From contig CM057233.1 in the NCBI GenBank assembly GCA_029891385.1, forward strand, positions 49,120,063 to 49,184,062: 64,000 bases of DNA, in the 5' to 3' direction. Numbering within the stretch: the stretch's first letter is position 1; every line of letters begins with the position of its first letter. The stretch is from Erythroxylum novogranatense. Taxonomy: Eukaryota; Streptophyta; Magnoliopsida; Malpighiales; Erythroxylaceae. The notes under the pieces are model-generated. The model worked only from the letters and a program-made list of their open reading frames with translations. It had not been told where the DNA came from and made no database searches. Of the stretch, positions 35,799-48,730 are shown piece after piece. A program made the position numbers and the translations under genes.

Positions 35799-38700
35799 TG
35801 TAACACCCCACTCCCGTATGACCCGAACCCGACATCGATGGTGATATCCGAGTCCGTGTCCCACGAGGGTGGCGTGCTACATCACTCGACCGATCAAAAC
35901 TCAAGATAACTTCTTTTTCTTTCCTTCACACACACATACACATTATAACAAATACGGAAACAATTTACATACACCATTCAATGGACTCGGGGCCCTTTTC
36001 ATAAATACAATTAACTCCAGTCTGTTGATTTTACAAACTTACTTAAGCAATAATACAGAAAATCAGGGAATAGAAATACACTAATGCAGACGCAAACTGA
36101 TCCCGACCTCTATCTTTTACTTGCTTACAGTACTCCCGTGTCAAACGGGGTATTCTTCAAGACCTAAAAAAATAGATGCAAATTTTGGGTGAGTTTTGCG
36201 AACTCAGTGAGAAACCATCATCGATGGTTCACCTAATTCATGCATCACGCGAATAGCGTACAAACTATCACAATTGCACATTCGAATATTATATGGCAAT
36301 TTACTGATTTTCACAACAAGATAATCGAAAGAATTCAAAGCGTTGTCACAAAATGCAAGGCATATTGCCTCTTTCCCAATCCAAAAGTCAATTTAATGCA
36401 TACTTACTCAAATACATGACGCTTTCCATTTTATTGCAAAGTGATTCGGTGCTTTTCCCAATTCACAACAATCAAATACATGCATAACATTTTTCTATTT
36501 CTTCCCATTTAGATTATGTTTTGGATCGAATACCAGATCGTCCCAATCCGGCAAGATTAATCGGTGAGCCTATGGCTCGAATCGTCCATTTCGGGCTCAT
36601 TAAGCATTGAGCATAAAGCTCAATCGTCCCTTTCGCTCATTAAGCATTGAGCATAAAGCTCTAAACTGTCCCTTTCGGGCTCATTAAATGTTGAGCATAT
36701 AGCTCTCGGTGGCAGCTCCAGTCACAACTGTTATTAATCATATACAGAATTCATTTATTACAATTCTACCATATCACATTGAAAGTCAAAACCAATTTAT
36801 CGAACAAACAAGTAACACTTCAATATCAATTTTCCATTCCCTCGGATCTTTGGTCCGAGATCTCAAACGTAATCATTCACAAACAATTACACACAAGTAG
36901 CACTTCGATAACAAGTTCCCAATATTCCGGACACCTATGGTCCGAAATCAATCAAAAGCAAACACACATAATCCCTCCATTATCTCCACATGGCATAACC
37001 ACATAATTTTCATCACATATAGATTGAGGAACCAACTAGGTTACTCACCTGTACTTCGAGCTAATATCTGAAGTCTCAAGAACGCCGAGATCGACGCCTA
37101 AATGTGCCTCTATAATAATCGAAAATATAACCATTATCACTTTCAATCGTAACTATTTAATAATGCATATGAAGCAATTTGCAGGTGCACAATGCATGTT
37201 CATGATATTCCCGGTCCTAATCCTACTTTTTTTATCAGAAAATCTCTCCAAAATTAGAAACCTATTAGCGGCCGACGGTAAAATCGGACCTCTATAGGTC
37301 CTCAATTAAACAAAACAGTGATTACACAGACTTTTACCCGGATTCACGTCAATTTCTAGTCCGAAAATCCCCAATCTCTCAGAAAATGAAATTAAATATT
37401 CAGTGAATCCGATGCCTCAAGAATCAGGTCAATCGGACGTCGGACGGAAAAGTTATTCACGAAAGAAACCCAAATGCAACAATGAATATATAGATATATA
37501 GCCCTTATTTCCTTCTCTTTTTCCTGTTTTCCAACCAAACTTCCAACACCCATAACTCTTTGTACACAATTAAGTAAATTACAAACCATACCTCGTTAGA
37601 AAGATCATGAAACCCTCTACAAGTTTCATGAAGACCAAAAAAATCAAGTTCACCCCTAAGGGTGTCAAAAGTCCCATTGAAACTACTGCACACACATTCA
37701 CTTCTTAAAACAGAACAGTCATTGGAAATTCACTATCTTTCATTATATGCAGTCCAAAATTACACAATAAATATGCTCATCAAGATCACAATGTTATCTA
37801 CAACTTTCATGAACAACCCAAAATCAGATTCACTTACTAACTAGGTCAAATAATTCACTCAAGGTTGCTGTCCCTGAAATCACTTAATTTGAGAAGTAAC
37901 TTTCTATCAATCATATCTCCCTGTATACAAGTCAAAAAAATCACCACTTTATATCCCTGAAAAGATAAAATCTCAAAATTCAATTCTTCATGAAATAACC
38001 AGACTCCAATTCAGCCTCTAACAGTGTCAAATCTGTTATGCAAGTTTCTGACATAATCAGCAATTAACATCACAATGTAGGTTCAAATTGTGAAAATCCA
38101 TAACTCCCACATATGATTTCCAGAAATTATATGCCATACACCATTTTCAAGATGAATGTGTCATATAAAACTCTTTAGTAGATTTCCAACACCAATTCAA
38201 TGCACAAAAATTACTAAAATTCCTCCTAATCTGAATGTACACAAAATTTGACATTCCAGCTAGGTTTCATTCAATGCATAAAAACAGCCAACAATCATCA
38301 GTCCATAACTCCTAATAGACATATCGAAAAATTGTAAAATCAGTGGAATTGGAAAGCTAACTTAATAGGCTTCAACTTTCATTTAGTTCATTTGTTCTAA
38401 TTCCTTCTCAATTAATTTATAAAAATTAGCAAAACTCTAGGTTATGGTTTCGGGTACTATTCATTCCAGTCAAAAGCAGTAACTTTCCAAGCCAAATTGC
38501 AACCTCTTAAAGCTAAAATTGGACAACACCTATTTCACACAAAGTTATAGCCAACATCCCAAAGTTTAATTGGGCATAAACCTCACCTCATTTTCTTACC
38601 TATACAATTAGTTATGATCAAAAAATTACAATAGGCTCAACACCAAATTTTCCAGATTTCATCTATACCTCATCCTCTTCCATTCTATCACTTTACCTAC

Positions 38701-39703
38701 ATTAATATACATTCATTTACAACTCCAATTCAGCCACAAACTCAACACAACAATTATTTGTATACTTACACAAAAGTTGGCAGTACACATATACACAATT
38801 CCCATACTTTATTTCCATTCATTACACATCATAAACATCATTAAAACATCATATAAAGCTTAATTCATTTACTTACCTAATTAGCTTCCAACCTTCACTT
38901 CCTTTCAACTCTTTGCTTAACTTTCTCACCACTTCCTCTAACACTTATGCAAGTGTAAGTTCTCCATGGCAAGACAACAACTTGGTTGCATGGAGAAGCT
39001 CTTAAGGTTTTAGGATTCTCTTAAAGAAGAAAGAAGAGAAAACAATGGAGAGGCCAAAGTAAGGAGCAAGTTTCGTGGATGATGAAAACATAAACAACCA
39101 AGTCCTCTTTTCATGCTTTTCTTAAGGCATAACCATGTGAGGGAAGTGAGCAAACCAAGAAAGCCATTAATTAGGCATTAAAAGAAGGGGAAAGGTGGCA
39201 AAAGGCCATTAGGCCAAATGTAAAAGTCAAAGAAAGGGTCTTTGACATAAATTAATCCAAATAACCATAAATCTCCACCCAAAATTCGATTCCTACTAAT
39301 TTTAAGGGTCCCTTTATGGGTCCCACCAAGATATTTACTAGTTTAGTCCCAAATAACAGTGGAAAATCAACCGGTTCGCCACTTGGCGATTTTTTTTCGG
39401 TCCGGGAATTTTCTCCGGAAAAATCTAGAAAAATTCCTATAATTCCCATAAAATAGAAAACACATAAAAACTCAGTCCAATAAAATTTTCAAATACAATT
39501 ACCACATTAATCACAGTAAAATCTCGTTTAGGCCCAATTACCGGGAATTATCATGAATGCATGTACAGAAATTTCATGTGCACCATTGGTACTGTGTATC
39601 AATCCTATTATACATGAACAGTCCTAAGTCATTCCGATCCATCTTATCCTATGCCAAATTTACTATTTTACCCTTCCAGTAGGGGGTGGGGTGGGATGTT
39701 ACA
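35799..39703 (-). mobile_element. Gypsy family C, 3' LTR (3.9 kb)
   Basis: Plus-strand ends are TGTAACACCCCACTCCC...GGGTGGGATGTTACA. In sense order: a U3 part (39703-39000), donor AG|GTAAGT (38878-38871), an array of five ~180-220-bp modules (38400-37560), donor CAG|GTGAGTAACCTAG (near 37053-37040), repeated GAGCATAAAGCTC stem-loops (36600-36710), and the double hairpin (36234-36188). Non-coding throughout. The element's other end is rearranged. Confidence 0.92.
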
Positions 39704-40114
39704 ATCCCCCCTCCTTATAAAAATTTCGTCCTCGAAATTCTCAGTCAACGGTTTACTATGACCGTTATCAAATGACCCTACATGTCCCATACACTTGTCC
39801 ATTAAATGATTCATTTTTTTCCGAAAAGTCACAAACCACACTCAGTCAGTTGTTCAGTCACTTATTTAGCTAACTCATTATCACTCATCACAAGAGATTT
39901 GACTTAATAAGGTCACAACATGATCTCACTATCTTAACTATCTCACTTGCCATTTCCGAGCTATGACTCAAAGACATTATTTTCGAACCTATTCACTCAT
40001 CACGCTTTATCCATCCAATACCTTTTTCTCCAAAGACCATGCGCCTAATTCAGATTCCATTGAGTACATCTTTTCAAGGTGATACTTACCATAACCTCCT
40101 TCATCTCGTCCCCT
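39704..40114 (-). pseudogene. Element C internal remnant with polypurine tract
   Basis: Starts with the polypurine tract (minus, ATAAGGAGGGGGGAT at 39718-39704) and AATTTCGAGGACGAAATTTT, then about 400 bp of non-coding 3' internal sequence. All gag-pol is missing. Confidence 0.82.
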
Positions 40115-40181
40115 GGGTGAACCATCGATGATGGTTTCTCACTGAATTCGCAAAACTCACCCAAAATTTGCATCTATTTTT
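40115..40181 (+). repeat. Inverted 67-bp fragment of LTR C carrying the double hairpin
   Basis: Reverse complement of 36169-36235 with one or two changes: GGGTGAACCATCGATGATGG then cactgaattcgcaaaactcaccc. It sits between the internal remnant and a truncated LTR, in the opposite orientation to the rest of element C. Confidence 0.88.
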
Positions 40182-40571
40182 AAGGGTCCCTTTATGGGTC
40201 CCACCAAGATATTTACTAGTTTAGTCCCAAATAACAGTGGAAAATCAACCGGTTCATCACTTGGCGATTTTTTTCCGGTCCGGGAATTTTCTCCGGAAAA
40301 ATTCCTATAATTCCCATAAAATAGAAAACACATAAAAACTTAGTCCAATAAAATTTTCAAATACAATTACCACATTAATCACAGTAAAATCTCGTTTAGG
40401 CCCAATTACCGGGAATTATCATGAATGCATGTACAGAAATTTCATGTGCACCATTGGTACTGTGTATCAATCCTATTATGCATGAACAGTCCTAAGTCAT
40501 TCCGATCCATCTCATCCTATGCCAAATTTACTATTTTACCCTTCCAGTAGGGGGTGGGGTGGGATGTTACA
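40182..40571 (-). mobile_element. Truncated 5' LTR of element C (390 bp)
   Basis: Direct repeat of the terminal 400 bp of the left LTR (39304-39703), with a 10-bp deletion and about six substitutions. It ends GGGATGTTACA, followed by target duplication TCTTA. The missing 3.5 kb includes the expected transcription start and primer-binding site, so this copy cannot be autonomous. Confidence 0.9.
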
Positions 40572-40887
40572 TCTTAGGTGTTGTATTGAATTGTAAAGAC
40601 ATTATGCATGCACGTAATTTGTTCTATATCTAAAATGGGTGCAAATGGTTGTTGAATACTAATGTTTGTTATAATTGTATCTATGAATGGAAAATGTTTT
40701 AAAATAAAGTGGGCCCATTTTGATTAATGATTTTCACTTACGAGTACATTGTTTTAAGCAAATCATAGTTTTGTATTGAATTTTTGACCGAATGACTATC
40801 TTAGCATGCCACCTTTGCGGGGTACATACTCATATATCATCATGGATGTTGGATACGTGTCCTACAAGGTTGGGGTACTACAATATC
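40572..40887 (+). mobile_element. Gypsy A 3' LTR, last part, and right target duplication
   Basis: From the TCTTA duplication, aggtgttgtattgaattg continues LTR A to GGTTGGGGTACTACA at 40882, matching the 5' LTR end. ATATC (40883-40887) is the target duplication of the whole 24-kb nest. Confidence 0.93.
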
Positions 40888-42023
40888 TTTTTTATGAACG
40901 CTAAATGGTATATTCATCAAAAGGTATGTACAAATTCAAAGGGGCATACCCCAGTCAAAAAATAAGAGAGTGGCATAGCAAAAGGTGGCTTACAGCCAAG
41001 TAAGATCCATGTACCCTGATAGCCCATTACAACCGAAAAGGAACCAAAAAAGAATCTCAGTAGGGGGGAACACAGTATGCAGAGGATTGGTGGCTGAGAT
41101 GAGGCTATAGGCTCCACCCCGACCAGGAACAATACGATGTTCCTAAGATCTCCCTGGCAGCCCATAAACATTAACCCAAATGGCTTAGGTCGCGTGGCCC
41201 ACCATCATGCAATAGCCAGCCTATGGATAACAAAAAGTCCAAGGATCGCCCTTAACAACTCAGCCTAGCCAGAAGGAGGTCAATGGTCCTCAGGGTGCCT
41301 GAGACCATCACAGCACATAATGGACTCGTGAGGCTAGTTGAAAGGATGGGGTCGTCTGCCCCACTCTAGCCCATAGTAACATAGGCCCCCATGACCTCCT
41401 TGCCAATCCATATATGCCTAACTTCACAAATCACACAAGCTAGCATGGTCCCCCGGAGGCCTCTAGTCTAGTCCGTAGGCTCAGCCTCAAGCAATGCCAA
41501 GACACTCCTTTCTCTACCCTACTTTGTCCTTATAGGTAGCGAAAAGCCCAACCCGCGAGGCCCATTCCATCAACCATCATACATGCAACAGTATGTAGTT
41601 TCCAACATCCAAGAGCCTTCCCAGCCACCATACTAGGAACCCCCACGAGGGGCTAACACCAAATAGGGAGCAAAATGCCATTCAGAAAGAAACTGGTGTC
41701 CATTTACCGCCCTCCTCCACAAGATTCCCATTACATCCGAGGACTCAGGGAAACACTACACCCTGCTTGTAACCACATGCAATCTAAGGAAGATGAACTG
41801 TGGCCGAAGTCAAGGGGGGTGGTAAGCCAATAAGCAAACCAAGTCTGGCTTCACTACAGTACATCAAAGTAGAAAACCACAGGCGAGCAACTCTGAGAGG
41901 ATTCCTAGGCAGAAGCACAACCTAAGGCCCCTATACATCCAGTTCAGCGTTCGATATTTCAATACAGTACAGTCAGAAATACTAAGAGAAACAAACCCTA
42001 ACCCCTTTACAACCAGTAGAAAT
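40888..42023 (-). other. LINE1 3' untranslated region and short A tail
   Basis: From the ORF2 stop (TGA, 42026-42024) about 1.1 kb of GC-richer, non-coding sequence runs to catttagcgttcataaaaaa, whose A-run (plus-strand T6 at 40888-40893) is the LINE tail. Gypsy A inserted directly at the tail boundary. Confidence 0.8.
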
Positions 42024-44519
42024 TCATAAATTAATAAGGTCAATCGGATATAATTTGTAGAGAATTCTATACATTACGGTTTTGATTCTCACCACCATGT
42101 CTACACACGATACCGTAGCAGAATCTAGCAGAATTTCATTCCTACATTTCCATATCGCGTAGATAGTACTCATAAGTGCTAGTCGAATTGCTTTACTTTT
42201 GATGAGTACCCCGGGGAAGTCTTTTTGGATCCATTTTATTGCGCTAGGAAGAGGTGTCATGGTACGATTTAGCCTTATCCAAACTCATATAGCCTTCCAG
42301 ATTTCCCTTGTTATGATACATTTGAAGAATAGGTGCTAGACAGTTTCATCTTCTACATTACAAAAACCACAAGTTCTATCAAGCTCTAAAAATTGTAAAT
42401 TGTCCTCCATTGGTAGTCTTCCACATATACTTAACCATGCAATGAAGGAGAATTTTGGGGGGATTTATTGTTTCTATATGAAGGCCATCTATGGTTTCCT
42501 TGAGTACTTTACTCTGAGGAGTTCATATAGTTTTTTTAAAGACGGGCTACCATTAACACAAAGCTTTCGCATACCACGACTTGCTTCATTTCTACCTCCC
42601 AACTTTTTAACCAAGTCATCCCAAATTGCTACCAATTTTTTCATCAAGGGGGAGTCACGACTGTGAGATACCCATTCCTATATTGAGGTCTCCCTTAGGT
42701 ATTCTTCATGAACCCATCGGACCCACAAGGAATCAACTTTGGCATGAATATTCCACAATACCTTAGCTAGCAAGGCATTGTTCCATTTTTTCCCACTTTT
42801 TAAACCCAGCCCCCCTTCGACTTTTGGTGTGCAGACACTATCCCAAACCACTCTAAAATGTTTACCTCCCTAAAAAATAATTTGCAGATGGGTGTTATTC
42901 TATCCATGATAGTGATAGGGATGGGGAAAGCCTGTAGCCAAAAAGCTAGGACTCCTTGAATAACTGAATTTAAGAGCTCAATTCTACCCGCGTAAGAGAG
43001 GGACCGCCCTTTCCAAAAGTTAAGATAGCCCTCAACAGATTCAATTAGCACTGAGAATTGGGCTACTAACACTTTCATTGGTGTTAGTGGTACTCCTAGA
43101 TATCGGACTGGAAACACCCCTAAGGAATATTCCACCATCTGTTGAAGGGATTCCTTCTCATAGCATTCTAATCTAGCTATGTATATATTGGATTTTGCTA
43201 CATTCATTTTCAAACCTGCCACCCTTTCCAATTCAACCAATGCTTCTACTAGAATGCCCAAAGAAGCTTGGTTGTCCCTGGCAAATAGCATGAGATCATC
43301 CGTGAAAGCAAAGTGAGTGATACCTTGTTTTTTGGACTTCGGATAGTAATGAAACTGGGGGGAAGTTGTTTTCTTCATTAACAATCTTCATAGGTACTCC
43401 AGCCCAAGGAGGAATAAGGTGGGAGACATTGGGTCGCCTTACCTGAGGCCCCGATAGCCTTCAAACATACCAAACAAGGCCCCATTAATTGATATGGAAA
43501 AGGATATGGTTTGCACGCATTCCATAACCCATCCCGTGAAAAGTGGAGGGAACCCAGACTTAACATCATTTTTTCAAGAAACTTCCAATCAAAAGTATCG
43601 TAGGCATTAGCAATATCCACTTTCAGTATACATCGAGGGGATATCCTTTTCCTGGTGTAGCACCGTACTAGTTCTTGGGCTAGGAACATGTTATCTAGAA
43701 TATTTTACCCTAGGATGAAGGCTGCCTATGCAGGATTCACTATCTTTCCCACCACCTGCATCATCCTCTCATTCAGGATTTTTATGATTACCTTGTATAT
43801 TACATTCAAACATGCAATCGGTTTGAACTCATTGTATGATTACCTTGTATATTATAACTCTGGAAGCTGTTGAGGTCTTCGGAATTAAGGTGAGAGTGGC
43901 ATGATTTAACTATTTTAGCAGCTTGCTTGAGGTAAAGAACTCCTTTACAACCCGTATTACATCACCCCTTACCTTGTCCCATTGGTGTTTGAAGAATGCA
44001 GAGGAGTATCCATCCGACCCTGGGGCTTTGTTCTCTCTTATATCAAACAGTGCTTTTTTTATTTCTTCATCACATACTAAAGCGTCTAATATCATCTTTG
44101 ATTACTCATCCAATATTGCTCCACTTCTCATAATTTCCTCATCTAAGCCGCTTAGATTTACTTTGGTCCCTAGGAGGTCTTAGTAGAATCTCAAGCAATA
44201 GTTTGCAACTTTGTCTAAAGAGGTAGATGGGGTGCCATCATCTTTTATGATGTGGGTAATAATGTTCTGCTTCCCTCTTTTCTTCACTACTGCATGAAAA
44301 CATTTAGTATTTTTGTTAGCCTCCATTAAATGGGTAAATTTAGCTTTCTGTCGGAAGAACATTCTTTCCACTTCCATTAGGAACCCTGCATGCTTCCTCT
44401 TGCACTTCATTACTTGATTCAATTCAATATCATCCGAATTGTTTAAGGCCTCTGTATATGCAGCTTGGAATTCCTCTTGGGCCTTATTAGCTTTGGTAGA
44501 CATATTCTCGAAAGCCTAA
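42024..44519 (-). pseudogene. LINE1 ORF2, reverse transcriptase and C-terminal part
   Basis: In sense from 44519: AFENMSTKANKAQEEFQ, KAPGSDGYSSAFFK, CILKVDIANAYDTFDWKFLE (first catalytic D), then HFAFTDDLMLFARD, the FADD box with A changed to T but both aspartates kept. SLSYAGRIELLNSVIQG and a C-terminal zinc-knuckle-like stretch end at KLYPIDLINL and TGA. At least five frameshifts. This is an L1-type plant LINE; ORF2 would nick the target and reverse-transcribe its own RNA. The N-terminal half lies beyond the solo LTR at 48731-49507. Confidence 0.93.
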
Positions 44520-47500
44520 TGTAGCATCCCCTTACCATAGGGTATATACCGGGATTCCCGTAGGCAGGGACGGAGCCATGTATTGGGGAGGGGGGGCTAT
44601 GGCCCCCCTTTCAAATATTTTTTTTAAAAAAATTACTTATATAATTAAAAATTTTAAAATTATAAATATAAGTGGCCCCCCTTAAAAATATAAGTGTCTC
44701 CTTAGATTTTGACCCCCGGCCCCCCCTTAGAGTTGAGTCTGGCTCCGTCCCTGCCCGTAGGTAATTCCGATACATATCCTACGATAAGGGTAAACTACGA
44801 ATAATCACTACTGTACCTCACATGGCATCAAATCATAAAGTATCAATACTGAAAATCACTAATTTTTTAAACCATAAAATTTTCTCATTTCAGATCATCA
44901 AAAACAGTAATTTACACATCTGTCTGTTTTTCACTGTCTATACATTACTCCAAAAGAAATCTAACACAACAATCCTAACTAGGTCATCCCTCGAAAATGC
45001 CAGCTGACCAACCTGTGAGCCATGACTTCTCTTGCCAACACGATCTACATGGCAGGAAAAGTCTCTCTGGAGCTAGGAGTCTACTCTCTCGATCCTGAAA
45101 AATAATTTATAATTTTGGGAGAGTTTGCGAACTCAGTGAGGAACCATCATCAATGGTTCACCCAATTCATGCAATAGTCAAACAGAGCACAGTTATATCA
45201 TAATAGCCTATTTAGAAGTACCACATGATGATTCACATGAACACAAGGCGTTTTACCTTTCACTCAATCAAGACATTCAATCAAATGCATAAGTAATGCA
45301 TATGTGACCCTTTTTTCAATTTATTACGTTGTTGTGACCGAGCGCCTAAAACTGTCCCAATCTGGGCGCATTAATCGTTGAGCCTGCAGCTCTGAAACAC
45401 TGTGTGCTCGAGGCCCAAATACGTTGAGCTTAAAGCTCTCGGTGGCTGCTCTGGTCACAACTGTCATTAACTGATCATGCACTCATGCGTGGAATGTATA
45501 TGTCAAAATAAAACAAAGTCAACATCATAATCAATCCCAAATTAACACATTCACACAAGTAGTTCACAACTAATCACATTAAAATCACATATATCACTTC
45601 TATGTCATACTCTCCCAATACATCGAACCTCCTGTCCGAAATCCAGTCATAAACAAACGCACAAGCCCGCCATTATTCTCCACAGTGTTATAATTGCAAA
45701 ATAATAAACAAATAATAATTGAAAAACCATCTAGGTTACTCACCAAATAGATTCCGAGCTAATGCCAGGAAGTCTCGGCAACGTCCGTGGGATGACGTTC
45801 CAACTGTGCCTCTATAACATTCAAAATATTCACACATTACCAAATGCACAATCAGAAATATTAAATAATGCACATGTAGCAATTTAGATGTGTACAATAC
45901 AGGTTCGTGACATTCCTGGCACTATTCCACAAATTCTCATCACAAAAATTTCTTCTAAAAATTAGAAAGTCATAGACACTAAAATCACTCAATTCGGACC
46001 TCTTTAGGTCCAATTATAAATAAAACGTGGAACGAAAAAATCATTACCCGGTCCCCTGAATTTGACCTAACCAATCCCCGATAATTTCAGCTCTGAAAAT
46101 TCCCAATTTTACAAATAATTGAAATTAAATATTATACCAATCCGATGCCTCAAGAACTAGGTCAATCGGATGTCGAGTTCAAAAGTTATGCACAAAAGAA
46201 TTAGCATTTAGAAATCAAACTACATAATAATCAAATAAGAAAAAAAATAAAATAAAATAAACAGATAAATCGCCCTCGATCTCCCTCGCCAGACGCGAGG
46301 TTCGGAAATCCAATTCATTTTTTCATTTTTTTTAAAACCTAATTTTCTAATTCACTAATAACCTTGCTTTCTTTATTCATATACCACCTCTTCTTTCACA
46401 TAACCTATTGTTTCACACAAATGTCCAAACATCACAAATTCAGTCTCGTTGGAAAGATTTTGAAAAATACTACAAGTTTCATGAAGAACTTGAAATTTAA
46501 TAACACCTCTAAGGGTGTCAAAACTGCTCTCAAAGACACTGCCTAATCACACATTTACTACAACAGTACAACATCTTTCTAAAAATCATAACTTTTCATC
46601 CCATTTGTAAAAAATTCCAAGTTTTATATCAATCAAAAGAGAAAAACAAATACTACAACTTTCATGAACAACTTGGAAGCCAATTCCATCTCTAACCAAA
46701 TCAAATTCTCAAACAAAGTTTCAGCCTACCCAAATTATTCTCAACAATAACTCAATCTTTCAAAATTCATAACTCCACATCTCTTTAGCGAAAAATTCCA
46801 TACCATATAGCAATAAAAAGGTCAGACAATATACTACAATTCTCAAGAAGGACCTCATAGCAAATTCCAATTCAAACTAAGCCAAATCCTCTCATGAATG
46901 TGGCTGTCCTGTTAGGGTTTATGAAATCAGCATGTAACCTAAACCCTAACAAAAATTTACAAATTTATATCTAACAATCCTTACATCCAAAATTCGCATA
47001 AAATACCTCATTAGAAAGCTACAACAATCCTATACAACTTTCCAGAAGGTCACTTGAGCCAATTTCACACCTAATAGTCCCAAATAAATATCAGAACACA
47101 AAAATCACAAAACCTATGCCCTTAGAGCATTTGCACACCAAAACACAATTTGGGCTTAATTACTACCTAAACATCATCATACCATAACTTGCAATCTATA
47201 CATCGAAAAATATCATACTCGGTGGAGTTAGAAATATAACAAATAAATTTTCAACTTTCATGCAGACCAATTTCACAAAATCTGTCTCCTTTATCCTAGA
47301 AAAATTCTCAAAGTTTCAGGTCTTCAATAATGGAACCAAAATCTGAATACTATTCATCCAGCACACATATCTCAACTTCCAAGAAAAATTCAAAGATCTT
47401 CAAGCCACAATTGGACAGAACTTCCTTGATAGGAATTCTAGCCATACTTCTCAAGTTTAATTTAAACTAAACCTAAACTCAATAGCATAACTACATCAAA

Positions 47501-48730
47501 AGTTATAAACAAATACCTGAAACATGCACAAGTTCCATTTTCTAGATTTCATACCAAACTCTACTCCTTTCATGCAAACATCAATACCACATCAATAAAC
47601 ATCCCATTTAGCCAAGAATTCAGCCACAAATTCATCAAGACAATTACTTGAGTAATTAATCACAATTTGCCAGCACACCACATACACAATTTTCTTCCCT
47701 AAATTTCCATTCATCTAGCATCACAAAACCAATCCAAAACATGTTAATAATTCATCTTTTACCAATCATAAACCAATCAAAGAAGCAACCTACCCATACA
47801 ATCAAACCATAAGCTTTAAGAAATTAATGCACCAACAAGCACAATAAATACTTCTACCTACCAAGGAAAGAACACAATACAAATTTCTCACCTAAACAAG
47901 CTTCAAGCTCTTCAATTCTTCAATTACTCAAATTTCTCTACCTCTCACCAACACCTACAACCCTCACTCAATAGCACAATTATCATCATCAACACAAAGC
48001 TTAAGGTTGGTTTTGTGTGTGTAGGAAGGAGGAGCAAGCAACCAAATGAGAAAATTTCTTGTATGATGAATGAATAAACATCAACGAAGGAAGGAGAAGA
48101 GTAGCACCCACGGATGAAGGAAGATTTAGGCTTTCAAAGTGATTTTTTTAGTCTTTCCAAGGAGAAGTGTCGTAAATGAATGAATGGAATAATACAAAAC
48201 CATTAAATGAATGAGGACACTTGTCACTTAATGGAGAAAAAGACAAAAACGTCAAGTAATACCATTTAATCAAAGAACCCTAATACAAATTAATCTTTAA
48301 TCCATCTAATGCTAATGGCTCTATAACAACTCCAAAAAAATCAATTATCCATTATTCCAGTGCCATTGGACAGAAATTTTTGGTACCGGAAACCAATCAA
48401 TCCGCCACTTGGCGATTTTTCCGGTTCGGAAATTCTCCCTGAAAATTTTCAGAAAAAAATTCTGAAATTCCCTAAAAATGTAAAACACACATAAATCACT
48501 CCAATTTAATTTTTCAAACACAATTATCACATCAATCACACAAAATTACATTTAGACCTATATGCAGGAAAATGTCATGAATGCATGTACAATCATGTGC
48601 ATGTGCAAAAATTACCATTCATATAAATATAGAGGCTATATGATGCATGAACATGCCGAGGTATATTTACACTCGCCTAGCCCGTCCCAAATGACCAATT
48701 TACCCTTCCCATCGGTGATGGGATATTACA
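44520..48730 (-). mobile_element. Solo gypsy LTR, family E (about 4.0 kb plus a MITE), inside LINE1
   Basis: Plus-strand ends are TGTAGCATCCCC...GGGATATTACA, closely related to family D's ends. It has no internal region or coding frame. In sense: donor AG|GTGAGAA (47893-47885), five ~180-220-bp modules (47250-46470), donor-like GTGAGTAACCTAG (45750-45737), AGCTTTAAGCTC stem-loop (45425-45440) and the double hairpin (45163-45118). The flanks cctaa and gtatg do not match. Even so, LINE1 codons read across the insertion (LKTLNSY | AFENMS). Confidence 0.88.
44565..44753. mobile_element. 189-bp hAT-type MITE
   Basis: Terminal inverted repeats CAGGGACGGAGCCA / TGGCTCCGTCCCTG and an exact 8-bp target duplication CCCGTAGG (44557-44564 and 44754-44761) match the hAT superfamily. 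The interior has a G7 run facing C-rich ggcccccc and an AT-rich centre, so it can fold on itself. It encodes nothing and would need a transposase in trans. It interrupts the first 45 bp of LTR E. Confidence 0.96.

Noticed and set aside
40888..42023. Organelle-derived insertion, because of the higher GC content
   Set aside because: It continues from the LINE ORF2 stop to an A tail, so it is a LINE 3' UTR; nothing recognisably plastid or mitochondrial.
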